DNA from: Acholoe squamosa
Lineage: Eukaryota; Annelida; Polychaeta; Phyllodocida; Polynoidae
Direction of reading: 5' to 3'
NCBI GenBank assembly: GCA_949317995.1
Contig: OX439048.1
Span: 29,083,495 to 29,147,494 of the forward strand
DNA length: 64,000 nucleotides
Shown: positions 22,576-34,209 of the stretch, piece after piece
How positions within the stretch are numbered: the first letter of the stretch is position 1
How the letters are laid out: each line of letters opens with the position of its first letter
The notes under the pieces: model-generated
What the model saw: the letters and a program-made list of their open reading frames with translations, nothing else
What the model was told of the DNA's origin: nothing
Databases searched by the model: none
Position numbers and translations under genes: made by a program

Positions 22576-24406
22576 TGCAATAACACTAAACATCCCTTCA
22601 TTCTATACATCAGCACAATGCAAAATATATGCTTTGTCCTGTGTGGGGCTAACCTGACAGGGTCTCTCACATTGACAAGTTTTAGTTTGTTTCTTTTACC
22701 TTAGTCGATGACCTATTACATGCATCAATGATCTACACTGGGGAAGTGGAACTCTGTCGTTTCTTTAGGCGAAACACACAATGTACTTATAGTCCCGGTC
22801 CCCACACTCAAAAATTCATTATGACACCATGTAGGGTCTGGAGTCCCAATTATATCCCCTTTCCACTGATTTCTGAGTGGAAAAAAACCTTTTGGCAAAA
22901 TCATGAATTTTTAGGACCTTAAAAGTATCCCTTTTTTCATGAAATGCGGACATATCTACAAGGCCTACCCCTTTCCATGAAAAGAAACAACAAAATTAAT
23001 AATGGACAAATTTGGATGTCATGCACTCATTTGCCTGCCAGAATTTCCACTGTCTGTGGATGAGATACATGGACAGCTGGAACTATGGTGATTTGAAGAC
23101 CCCCTTTCCATGAAGGCACATGAAAAAACACCCCCTTTCCAAGGAGGCTCGTGTATAAAAACATCCCTTTTTTGAGTTTCCACTGACTTACAAAGACTTG
23201 TAAAAGGGCCCCCTTTTCTGTGTTTTCCGTAACACACCTGGTGTCAGTGGGCATCAGTGAGTGCGGAGGGCGGGCTTATAGTATAAGTTAAACATTCTAA
23301 TACAAAAGGTTAAACTTTGCAAATAGACAGAAGATTGCCTGCCCCAAGGCTTTCCTTTTTATCAGTGAAGGTTGTGTACTTCTGTTTTAGCTCCATGGCC
23401 CTTTCGTGATGCTGTTTGATAATGTAAGAGGATCAGACTTTTCAGCTGAAGCTTCGTATAGCTCTATGATTATAATTCATTATTCACAGTAGGGAATATT
23501 GTATAGGCAAATCTCTTATGGATTCTTATGATTCTCTGAAATACTACTCTGTCTGTACTAGGAATTCCCCGCACAAAAGGAGGAAATTCAGAGTTTTGTT
23601 TGCTATGCGATGGTACTGACAGTCCAGTGACTTACAAGTAAGCATGCTGCAAGAGACCATAATACATGTGTAGGACGTCACATGTTGCAAGAACATTATA
23701 ATATGAGAAAAGCAGATTGATATGTTGTGTTGGAGGTTGGAGGGGCAGGGAATCTAGAACGGGGGCCCTATTATCTACATTTTTCAAAATTATATTCTGT
23801 ATAATACATTGTTTATAGACAGCTTTGTCCAGAGATGTAGTCAAATTTGGCTGCTGGGCAAAGGGCACATCGACCAATCTGAATTGCCTTCATTTACGAT
23901 GAAGCCCGTCTATAACAGCGAAGGTATCTCACATACCTTGACTTTCAGTTCACTTCCAAAATAGCTTCGTCTATTCCTTGACTGTAGCAAAACTTTTTGG
24001 GTATTTCTGTACATATAGGGACTTCAAAGCAACAGGGAGAGAGAAGTACAGAGGGGACAAGAGGAAAATAGGATATTGCCTTTAGCTTGTTTTTGTAGCT
24101 TTTGAGATCGCAGAAGCCTATCTTGATGTTGACAATCTCAGTGATATAATATAATTATATAGCAGACCCTAGCATTAACTTTATAGAATGTTACTGGCTG
24201 AGAAAATCCTTGGCAGAAAAAGAACTGATCCTCTGTAAGTGAATGTTCCCTTCACCTATCTCAGATAGAAAAATGGTGTATGTTGTCTAAGAATATTTTA
24301 ACAAATGGGCGATGCACATTATTTTGCTGTATGACGAGGCTTAGAACGCATAAGATGTAACAAACCTTTTGTTCCTGGTAGAATGAAATGAAAAATAACT
24401 TACAGA
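22576..24406. other. Upstream region or intron of the GPCR gene
   Basis: No coding exon recognised. Because a splice acceptor precedes the GPCR start codon, a 5' UTR exon and promoter may lie here or further upstream, but I cannot place them. Confidence 0.4.
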
Positions 24407-24426
24407 TTTCTATTTTTTATTTTCAG
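24407..24426 (+). other. Candidate 3' splice acceptor before the GPCR start
   Basis: A pyrimidine-rich tract ends in TTTTCAG at 24426, eight bases before the GPCR ATG. This fits an intron in the 5' UTR with the whole coding region in one downstream exon. Confidence 0.65.
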
Positions 24427-24434
24427 GTCTCAGG

Positions 24435-25595
24435 ATGAATGAAACGGATGTGCCCTTTCTCGCAGCCAATGGTAGCACCAGTGAGTTAATGAGCAATTAC
24501 TCCGAACCCTATCGTAGCCCAGCTCCTGATACTCAGGAAGACTATCATGACTTCTATAAGACTGCTCAGTTTGTCACCGGCATGGTCTGCTACCCCATTC
24601 TCTGTGTGGTGGGCATTGCTGGCAATGTCCTCACTCTCATTGTACTACATCACCGTAAGATGCAAACCTCCACCAATGTCTTCTTGCGGTGGTTGGCGGT
24701 GGCCGACACCATCAAACTGCTGAATGATGCCTTGTACTTTGTCAACATGGTCCTCATGTTCACCCAGCCCAAAGCCGCCAACAATATGATGGGCCACATG
24801 TACCCAGTCAGCCATTATATATTCAATGAAGCAGTATGTGTAAGTGCGTGGCTGACTGTTTCAGTAGCAGTCGAAAGATACATTTGTGTATGCCATCCAA
24901 CAAGGGCGAAGGAATGGTGTACTATCAGAAATGCCACAATTGCCAGTGCACTAGTGTTTTTCCTGATGAGTCTGATTGCTGTGCCTTCAGCTATGAGGTA
25001 CAGAGGTGTTATGGAGTACAATAATGACACCAATACAACAGAGTACAAGATAGACCTCACAGACCTGGGGCGCAACAAGCGGTTCATGGATATTTACCTA
25101 TGGACACAGAACCTGCTGCGCTCCATCATACCCTTGTTCGTTCTCATCTTCCTCAATGTACGCATCATCTGTGAACTCTACAAACAGCGCGTAAAGGGGA
25201 AGAAGATGTCATCAAGAAACCGCATTACCATGATGTTGCTGAGTGTTATCATTGTCTTCATCGTCTGCATCTTCCCTGATGCAACCATGTCAACAGTGCT
25301 CGGCTTTGGCTATGCGGATGGGAACTACCTCGAAAGGGGTATCCGTGAGATCAGTGACACTCTCTTGGCCTTCAATTCGGCAGTGAACTTTGTCATCTAC
25401 TGTGCTTGCAGCAAGCTGTTCAGGGACACATTTGTGGCTACCTTTTGCCAAGACTCAAAGAGGCCACACCATGTCGATGAGAATCAGACACGTCTCCTTT
25501 CAGAGAGGCGAGACGTTGGCCCCGCCACACCGAAGCGAGTGCTGCTGAATGGAGAGAAAGTCTCATGTGATGATGGTGCACAGACCTATGTATGA
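24435..25595 (+). CDS. Class A GPCR, FMRFamide-receptor/GPR139-like
   Basis: An intact 386-residue seven-transmembrane receptor, probably a plasma-membrane receptor for a neuropeptide. The N-terminus (1-45) has N-glycosylation sites at N2, N12 and N21. TM1 (46-71) carries GN with N64; TM2 carries LAVAD with D91; TM3 ends ERY (147-149) and is followed by CVCHP; TM5 has P233; TM6 reads CIFP (278-281) in place of CWLP; TM7 reads NFVIY (318-322) in place of NPxxY. NFVIY and the ERYICVCHP run are typical of the invertebrate FMRFamide-receptor and GPR139/142 group. Two more N-glycosylation sites (N198, N200) lie in extracellular loop 2. There is no cysteine at the usual top-of-TM3 position or in loop 2, so the standard disulfide seems absent. 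The tail (324-386) is basic and Ser/Thr-containing. The start fits the acceptor just upstream. The ligand cannot be told from sequence. Confidence 0.95.
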   Translation: MNETDVPFLAANGSTSELMSNYSEPYRSPAPDTQEDYHDFYKTAQFVTGMVCYPILCVVGIAGNVLTLIVLHHRKMQTSTNVFLRWLAVADTIKLLNDALYFVNMVLMFTQPKAANNMMGHMYPVSHYIFNEAVCVSAWLTVSVAVERYICVCHPTRAKEWCTIRNATIASALVFFLMSLIAVPSAMRYRGVMEYNNDTNTTEYKIDLTDLGRNKRFMDIYLWTQNLLRSIIPLFVLIFLNVRIICELYKQRVKGKKMSSRNRITMMLLSVIIVFIVCIFPDATMSTVLGFGYADGNYLERGIREISDTLLAFNSAVNFVIYCACSKLFRDTFVATFCQDSKRPHHVDENQTRLLSERRDVGPATPKRVLLNGEKVSCDDGAQTYV

Positions 25596-26922
25596 TGGTC
25601 ATGTCAGAGAACTTGGCAAAGTCTGATATTAAACTCAACAGCAGTTGGTACTACAGTCAAAGGAGTGTAAGACAGGGTGGCGGTGGGGATTGAACATACC
25701 TAGTTTGTTAACTAACAATTGTTATGTGCTTACATTTGTTGTGGTATACTGTTGTTGAGGAAAGTGCATTAAGGAATTTACCAATATTGATTTCCTTTGA
25801 GGTATTCAAACTAAGGAGCTATTACTACTTACTTATTCTTCATTGCATGTGTCTGATAGAGTAAGTGTCAATGATGTGGTGCATGTCCACCCTAAATTTA
25901 CATCATGGTCATTTAATTCAAGCCCTCACTATAATATAGTATTATGGATCAATGTTATTGATATTTCTAATCATTTCCTTATTGGAATTATTATATGAAG
26001 TGGTTTTGTGCAATACAAAGTAGAAATTTGAAAGGACGTGTATAAATCACAAGGATGAATTTACACATGATATATCTCCTATATAGAGAGAACAAGTGAA
26101 AGGATAATGAAATTATTATAATAGCCATGGTCAGAGTAAACGGTTTGGTACAATGTACATCAGATACATGGCCATTACAAGAATGATGTACATATTCTAT
26201 AGGTGTATATGAAGTGTAGGTATGAACTCTAAGTATCTGTTTTGAGATGTGGATTTGAATAGCATTATACATGTACATGAATAAGTAAAGCGGTTCCAAT
26301 ATCAATTTTAGTCAGGTAATTCATCATTACAGGCAAACTTCTCGGAGAAACTGTGTATTAGTGAGTTTGATAAGCAATGACACACTGGCACACGGTAATT
26401 ATGCCTAAACGAAAAGGTTTGTTTTTCAGTCACCCTACTGACCCTAGCAAAACAGGGCCGTCCCTAGAGTCTTTTTAGAATTTTGGAGGTTTTTAAAGAT
26501 TTCCTTTTTCGTCTAGTACTTTATATCCTTTACTCATGTTTCACATTTGTATGTTTTTTCACATTCTGACCGTAAAATCAAAGAATGTGACTTCACATAC
26601 AGTTGTATACAATTTTTTCTTTAATTAAAATAAAAAAGACCTACTAACCCTAGATGTTTGAACCATGTTACTGGGAACACACAATTCTTTTGGGCCTTAC
26701 AACAATAAGATAGAAATACTGCATACTTGCAATTGACCATGATTTTCTACATCAGATATATAATGTCTACATTATGCCAAACTACAATTGCAGTTCTACA
26801 TTTAGTATGTCTGAAATTGCCATGTTTGTGTCCTTCCTATATGGACTTGTTGCTATACCATGATATAGGTATCTACCTTCATAGTATGCTTTATTTCTTG
26901 TACAATTGCAATAAAATATTGA
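25596..26922 (+). other. GPCR 3' UTR and flank
   Basis: No ORF of interest. AATAAA occurs at 26629-26634 and 26910-26915; either could be a polyadenylation signal, but both are far from the stop codon. A dispersed motif (CCCTAGCAAAACAGGGCCG) lies near 26440. Confidence 0.4.
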
Positions 26923-26933
26923 CAAAATAAACG

Positions 26934-27501
26934 GGTTCCAGTCATTTGGGCCCTCTTCCCTTTAGCCCCCTGTCATTTGGCCCCCATTCATTTGGCCCCT
27001 ATGTCAACTGGCCGCTATGTCATTAGGCCCCCTGTCACCAGGCCGCAACTTACCCCTATTCAAACTCTTATCATCTTCCCTCATTGAAGGTACATCACCA
27101 TATATCATTAGTACGTCATCAGTGTCTCCAGTACGTCATCAGTGCCCCCAGTATGTCATCAGTGCCCCCAGTATGTCATCATACGTCACCATACATCATT
27201 AGTACGTCATCCGTAACTCCAGTACGTTATCAATGGCCCCAGTACGTCACCAGTGCCTCCAGTACGTCATCAGTGTATCCAGTACGTCATCAGTGCCTCC
27301 AGTCAACATTGTAACCATTGTACGTCATCGTACATCATCGTACGTCATCGCTGATGTACAATGACGTACAATGAGAAGAGGCTAAATTTATGCCAAAAGA
27401 CATAGAGGCCACATAATTTTGCGGCTAGTTTGTTTGTGCCCATATGACTGGGGGCCAGATAACATGTAGCTAATTGACTGTGGGGCCAGAAGACAGTAAT
27501 T
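26934..27501. mobile_element. Foldback-like element with TACGTCAT core, flanked by 11-bp repeats
   Basis: CAAAATAAACG occurs exactly at both edges (26923-26933 and 27502-27512). The left end carries several CATTTGGCCCC-like phrases; the right end carries their complement (GGGGGCCAGA). The core is a series of AGTACGTCATCAGTG units ending in a tight hairpin around 27320-27372. No coding sequence. Superfamily unknown. Confidence 0.65.
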
Positions 27502-28223
27502 CAAAATAAACGAGTGTGTGAGAACATGGGGGGGGGAAATGAGGGCGAGGGGGGGGGGTTACTGCTCTGTGCGACCAGCATAACTTTATGTAGTAATTAA
27601 TAACATGGGGTTTGGTAGGGCAGTCATGATTGTAGGTCATTTGGCCCCTGCCAAACAGCCCCTGCGATTCAGCCCCTTGCCATTTGGCCCCAGACCATTC
27701 GGCCTCAAATATGTTATAAATACATCATATATAGGTCATTAACTCTCTATTATGGAGATTTGATCATACAGGACATAAATACATCATAAATACATCATTC
27801 CTACATCATAACAACGTCATCAGTACATCATAACTTCCAAATTCTTGTCACATAATGTATTTATGATGTATTCATGACATATTTATGACGTATCTATGAC
27901 ATATCTATTTATAAAAATGATTCTCCAACTCATTTGGAGGTTATGACTTAGTTTTGCCGTATTTATGATGTAGGAATGTCGTAGTTATGACGGAGGAATG
28001 ACATACTTATGATGTATAAATATGACTCTTCAGGTGACTGGAAGTTATGATGTATTTATGATGTAGAAATGACGTATTTATGACATAGGAATGACGTAGT
28101 TATGATGTATGAAAAGACTGTTCAACTAAATTGGCAGTTAAGACGCATTTATGACATATTTATGATGTATTAATGATGTAGATATGATGTACTTATGATG
28201 TTGTTATGTAGCGTTTTTTCAAT

Positions 28224-28322
28224 GTTATGAGAGAGCATGCGTGGGTCTATGGTTCAATATTCCACGACCGCAGAGCAGGAGTGGAATATTGAACCATAGA
28301 CCCACAAGTGATCTCTCATAAC
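28224..28322. repeat. Near-perfect hairpin (99 bp)
   Basis: GTTATGAGAGA and GTGGGTCTATGGTTCAATAT on the left pair with ATATTGAACCATAGACCCAC and TCTCTCATAAC on the right, around a 15-bp loop. Foldback type. Confidence 0.85.
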
Positions 28323-28969
28323 GCGTTTATCTAACATTTGTCTCCATTTTGTATCAATTTCTTACCTGATAACCCCATAATAAATCCAGGAGAAGACATT
28401 TTTAAGTGCATGCGATCTACACGGTTTGCCAAGCCGTCGTGGCCATGTTGCCGTTCTGCCTGACGAAATCCTGCCTGACATACCTCCACCTTTACACATA
28501 TTTTTCGGGTAGAATCCAAGCATGCCAGCTCCTGTACTTCTAATGCCAGCAAATATATGATCACTAGTCGGTGTTCGCCTACATTTTGTCTCCATTTTCT
28601 TATCAATAAATGAGAATCCAATGATTTTACATAGCGATCAAATGCACACGGCCCGGTACACGGCCATTGCGTCTTGTTGACGAAGCGGGTAGGTGCCCTG
28701 ATGTACCTGACCTACTTTCGGCTGAAGAACTGGGTCAGCAAGCTGCAATGGTGGGTGCCGAGACGTATCGCAATGGAAAATCAATGGAGTCTTTTTTATT
28801 TCGAACAAAATGGAGAAATTAGGCATGGCATGTTCATATAGGATATCTATGGATGTTTCTCTGTTAATAACTCCACCAGGCTCCATTGGATTCTATACTA
28901 ACAAGGTGTGTAAACTTCAGGTATGTCGCAACACTTTTTCAAATCCTCCATGTGGATCGGTTTCTAGCA

Positions 28970-29042
28970 CTGGTCGGCTTGGTATAGTGACAGTGAGCTC
29001 GTCTCCTGCCACAGCGGCTGGGGATCGATTCCCCGTTGAACC
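28970..29042 (+). other. Possible tRNA-like SINE head
   Basis: TTGGTATAGTGACAGTGAGC resembles an A-box region and GGGATCGATTCCCC a T-arm/B-box. Stems are incomplete. May be a tRNA-derived SINE start or chance resemblance. Confidence 0.35.
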
Positions 29043-29639
29043 CTAAATGGTTTTAATAGGAAATCGATGGCGTAGTTGACTTTGTATGCTTACCCAATTT
29101 ATTAACATGTCCAGGTAGAAACCAGCACCTTCTTGAAGACAAACAAAAGGTCTCAGAATGCGTTTGGCTGGATAATGAACCGTGATTTATAAGAAAAAGG
29201 CACTGTCCAGGCCCAAATCGTTAGATAAGATGTATTAGGGGCGGAATGGTTAGGTGCTGAATGGAAGGGGCTGGATGGTCAGGAGCCGGATGGCTGGGGG
29301 CTGAATGGCCAGAAACCGGCAGTCATACCAGAGCAATCATTACCGGTAGTGATCACCAGACATACGGCTGTTAGGGCGAGCACATAATGAATTGAGTGAG
29401 TGCTCCCACTACAATTTGAAACATGGTAGTCGTAGTTTCTTGAGAAATATCATCCTGGGCACATTTGTATTGTTTTGAAATAAATTAGTGCGATTGAGCT
29501 GGCCATCTTTCGACACATACACAAAATGGCAGTCCAGTATAGAGGAAAGGACTTTTTTGAGAATCTGCAGAATGCACTGTGAAATTTACCGTAATGCCTG
29601 ATGTATAAGGCATAACCTGTCCTAAGGAAGAGGCTTCAA

Positions 29640-30320
29640 TGTCAAATGTCAATTGACAGTGTAAGTTCAACACACATTTTTTCCAGTGTAGGAAGGGTGG
29701 TAGTGGAGAGAAGCTAGACAGTGTAAGTTCAACACACATTTTCTTACAGTGTAGGAAGGGTGGTATTGGAGAGAAGCTAGACAGCGTAAGTTCAACACAC
29801 TTTTTCTACAGTGTAGGGAGGGGGGGAGAAGCAAGACAGTGTATGTTCAACACACATTTTTCACAGTGTAGGGAGGGTGGTCGGTGGTGGAGAGAAGCTA
29901 TATATTGTAATTTCAATACACATTTTTTACAGTGTAGGGAGGTCTGGTCGTGTTGGTGGAGAGAAGCTAGACAGTGTAAGTTCAACACACATTTTTACAG
30001 TGTAGGGAGGGGGGCCGTGGTGGTGGAGAGAAGCTAGACAGTGCAAGTTCAACATACTTTTTTATTGTGTAGGGAAGGGGGGGTCGGTGGTGGAGAGAAG
30101 CTATACATTGTAAGTTCAACAGACATTTTTTACAGTGTAGGCAGGGGGGTCGTGGTGGTGGAGAGAAGCTAGACAGTGCAAGTTCAACATATTTCTTTAT
30201 TGTGTAGGGAAGGGGGGGTCGGTGGTGGAGAGAAGCTATACATTGTAAGTTCAACAGACATTTTTTACAGTGTAGGGAGAGTGGTGGTGGAGATAAGCTC
30301 GACAGTGTAAGTTTATGCAT
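29640..30320. repeat. ~62-bp minisatellite
   Basis: About eleven copies, spaced 55-67 bp, of GTAAGTTCAACACACATTTT, then ACAGTGTAGGGAGGG, then GGTGGTGGAGAGAAGCTAGA. Minus-strand ORFs with repeating LHCKKCVLNL phrases are by-products of the repeat. Confidence 0.88.
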
Positions 30321-30604
30321 CATTCCCATTGGTCATCATGATGCACCAATGAAGTGCTGGCAAGCAGACTCACCACTATGCAGCCTGACATGACAACATA
30401 CGAGGAGGCTTGATGACTTCAGAAAAACCTTGAGGATAGCACAGCATAGCTGTGATGAATTATTTTGCCAAGGTTGATGACCAGAATATCTGAATAGGTT
30501 CCCTCTTGCTAAAATAGCTCATCTTTTGAAATTATTAGACCATGACCTAGACTGCTTAGGCCTTGATGAAGTCCTTTCAGTAATTCATTCATTCATTCAT
30601 AGTT

Positions 30605-32520
30605 ATTGACATATTTTGACTAATTGCTGACAAATAGTGCATAATTACTGACATATAATGACTAATTGCAGAAAAATAGTGGGCAAGTGCTGACATGTTT
30701 TGAATATACCAGTCAAAGCACGATTTACAAATAAATCAATGGCTCTGAATCTTACAGACCCATATTCCTGATGGTCCCTGAGGTAGACTGCATTATATCA
30801 GCTAATGCACCAATGAATCATACTATGTACTATGCTAACATAATTTATAATGACATATGTTGGCTAATTTATTTCTGACAAATAGTGCATAGTTACTGAA
30901 ATATTCTGACTAATTATTGGCAAATAGTGACAAAGTCCTGACATATATTTACTTTTTGATGAAAAAATGTGAGTAAATACTGACATATTGACTAATTGCT
31001 GACAAAATGTATGTAAATACTGACATGTGTTGATTAATTTCTGATATATAGTGACTAAGTACTGACATATCCTGACTAATTGCTGACAAATAGTGAGTCA
31101 TCACTAACATTTATTGACTATTTGCTGACAAATAGTAAACTATTACTGATATATTTTGACTAATTACTGACAAAAAGTGAGTAATTACTATTATATAACG
31201 ACTAATTGCTGAGTAATTACTATTGTATATTGACTAATTGCTGACAAATAGTGAGCAATTACTAACATATATTGACTAATTGCTAGTGAGTAATTACTAA
31301 CATCTATTTATTGAAATGCGAGTAAATACTGACATGTATTGACTAATTGCTGCTATATAGTGAGTAATTACTGACATATATGGACTAATTGCTGACAAAT
31401 AGTGAGTAATTACTGACATATATTGACTACTTTCTGATAAATAGTGAATAATTACTGACATATATTGACTAATTGCTGACAAAGAGTGAGTAATTAGTGA
31501 CGTATACTGACTAATTTTTGACAAATTGTGAGCAATTACTGACATATTGACTAATTGCTGACAAATAGTGCAGTTACTGACATATTTTAATTAGTTGCTG
31601 ACAAATTGTGAATAATTACTGACATATTTTGACTAATTAATTACAAATAGCAACAAAGTACTGACATACATTGACTGATTGCTGACAAAATGCAAGTAAA
31701 CACTGACAAATATTAACTTATATCTGACAAATTGTGAGTAATTACTGACATAAATGAACTAATTGTTATATAGTGACTAAGTACTGGCATATATTGACTG
31801 ATTGCTGACAAAATTAATAGTAAGTAAATAGTGACATATATTTACTAATTGCTGACAAATTGTATGTAAATACCGACATGTGCTGACAAATAGTGAGTAA
31901 TTACTGACATATATTGACTATTTCTGATAAATAGTGAATAATTACTGACATAATTATATTGACTAATTTCTGACAAATTATGAGCAATTAGCTGACATAT
32001 ATCGACTAATTGCTGACAAATAGTCAGTTATTACTAATACAAATTACATTGAATAATTGCTGACAAATAGTGAGTAATTACTGACATATATTGTCGAATT
32101 ACTGACAAATAGTGAACAATTACTAACATATTGACTAACTGCTGATAAAATGTACGTAATTACTTCCATGTTTTGACTAATTTCTGACAAATAGTGAATA
32201 ATTACTAACATATATTAACTTATTGCTGATAGATAGTCCATAGATACTGATGTATTTTGACAAATACCAGTCAAGGCAAGATGCACAATTGAATTAATGG
32301 CTATTTCTCTGTTATATATTGACTATTTGCTGACAGATTGTGAGTAAATACTGACATGTATTGATAATTGTTCATATATAGTGACTAAGTACTGACATAC
32401 ATTGACTAATTGCTGACAAATTGTGAGTAAATACTGACATATTTCACCTAATTGCTAACAAATAGTGAGTAATTACTAACATATATTGATTAACCGCTGA
32501 CAAATAGTGAGTAATTACTA
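30605..32520. repeat. 42-bp satellite array 2
   Basis: Same unit as the array at 16815-18846, with alternating 21-bp halves. It also carries the non-satellite phrase at 32265-32310 (CAGTCAAGGCAAGATGCACA, then ATGGCTATTTCTCTG) found in array 1 at 17470 and 17880, so the arrays share higher-order segments and not just the unit. Confidence 0.9.
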
Positions 32521-34209
32521 TCACACCATAGCACTAACACTAACTTGTTATAGCCTTAAACTCAATACATGTATCATAAAAACACAGATTAAAACAAATT
32601 AAAACACAGAATGATGTCAACATTTTCAATCAAACACCAGAGAATGGAGAAATGGAAAGACATCCATTTAGTGCAAACAGGGCTTGTGCCCCGGGTGGCT
32701 GCAGGTATTGAAGTTTATCAACAGTCTGTTAGTTTTTCGCTCCGATCGACCTCGCACTATCGAAAATTTGTTTCGACTGAAATTAAGCGAAAGAAAATTT
32801 TGGACTGGGACAAATTTTTGTCAAAACCCCAACTAGGTGTCAGTAGGTTATACTTGCAAGGATAAGAATTCTATAAAGGGAGCAATGACACACATCTATA
32901 TATATATGAGAAAGTACCAAGATACTGCATAATTATGCTAATTATGCAAATAATATGCACGGATATGGAATGTTTGGTATCAATCTGGGGTGTTTCGTCC
33001 CCCTAAAGAACATGCCCCCCTAAAAAAATTGTTTTGGAAAAGAATAAGCGAAATAATTTTTTAACTAGCGGCCTTTTCGGCCTCAGCCAGTCCACCTGCG
33101 CCCTACCTCCAGCCAAACCCTATCTGGTTTAAGTGTCACCGGCGAAAAAGGGCAGGTTTGAGGAAGGAATGGATCAAAATATATGTTTTTTTTGGCACTG
33201 GCAGAGAGGTCCAAGAAATGGCAGTTTTACACACAAAAAATCATATCTCCCTTAATTATAGGAGTTTCCCATAGTGTGACCTATAGGTTAAGGAAAGCTC
33301 AAGCTCGTGAACGTCATGGCGGTCTTTGTTTTCAAATCTGCACAATGGGAACAAAGTTATCGATAATTTTAGTCTATTACACCAACTTAGCAATCTTTTA
33401 AGGACAAATAAATGCATTGGAGCATCACGCTGACCTTATGGAATAAAATGACAAGAGTGGAACGGTGTGTGACTGTCCCCTCTGGAGCGCTACCACAAAG
33501 TGTCAGATTTTGACTTTGCATCCAACTGATGTTCACCATGACAACTCTGACTGTCAACCAATAGGGTTGCAGCATTCAGATCTGAAGTACCCCCAATGCA
33601 ACGCGATTCATTGACACTCTCCCAGCATATGTTTAGTGATTCTGCTGTGGCTATCTCTCCAGGCTGAGCTTAGGTGTGTAAATGGGTAGTTGATGGTGAA
33701 AAATACAGACAGTTTATTCCCATTATTGGGTATATCTAGAGTGTGGTTTCAATCTAAATGTCTCATCAGGCGCGAGTGGTGATAAATAATGAATACAATG
33801 AATTGTATTCTTTGCATATCTATCAGATATTCATAATTATTCAGCATTAAAAATATGGAAAATAGTTAAAAACAAATACTGAAAAATGTCTGTATTCAAA
33901 TTAATATATAGTTTAGATTAATGTCAGGGCGATGGTCATTTTTATTCAAAAGTGTTTTAAAGTAAGTGTTATAGAGTCCTATATTGAACGCTAAAAAAAC
34001 CCCCAGTACTCAGTGCCTGTAGGGGGGTACGATAACCCTGTCTGGGGGTGAGTTCCAGGGGGGGGGCACTGGTCTGAATGAGTCAGTGCCATACTCTTAC
34101 TCGACCAAATCAGTGGGATTAGTAGTGGTAGGACAATGTCCATATGGATTTTAGGTCCATATAATTCCTTGTACATTTGCGGACCCAAAAGGTTGTTTTG
34201 TTTTGTAAC
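32521..34209. other. Intergenic, nothing recognised
   Basis: No supported gene or RNA. The part next to 34209 may belong to the 3' end of the Penelope-like element, whose end is not defined. Confidence 0.45.

Larger units (their letters stand above)
27640..29315. repeat. Second GGCCCC-edged palindromic structure
   Basis: The left cluster 27640-27715 (CATTTGGCCCC, GATTCAGCCCC) is mirrored at 29221-29315 (GGGGCTGAATGGCC, GCCGGATGGC). Inside the left part (27720-28210) are many TACATCAT units that turn to ATGATGTA around 27850, so this part folds back. The remaining 28330-29220 is mostly non-repetitive with no recognised gene. Related by its edges to the element at 26934-27501. It may be one long element or two. 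Confidence 0.55.

Noticed and set aside
29806..30329. Minus-strand ORFs with LHCKKCVLNL, resembling Cys-rich repeats
   Set aside because: By-product of the 62-bp minisatellite; unit lengths vary without respect to frame.
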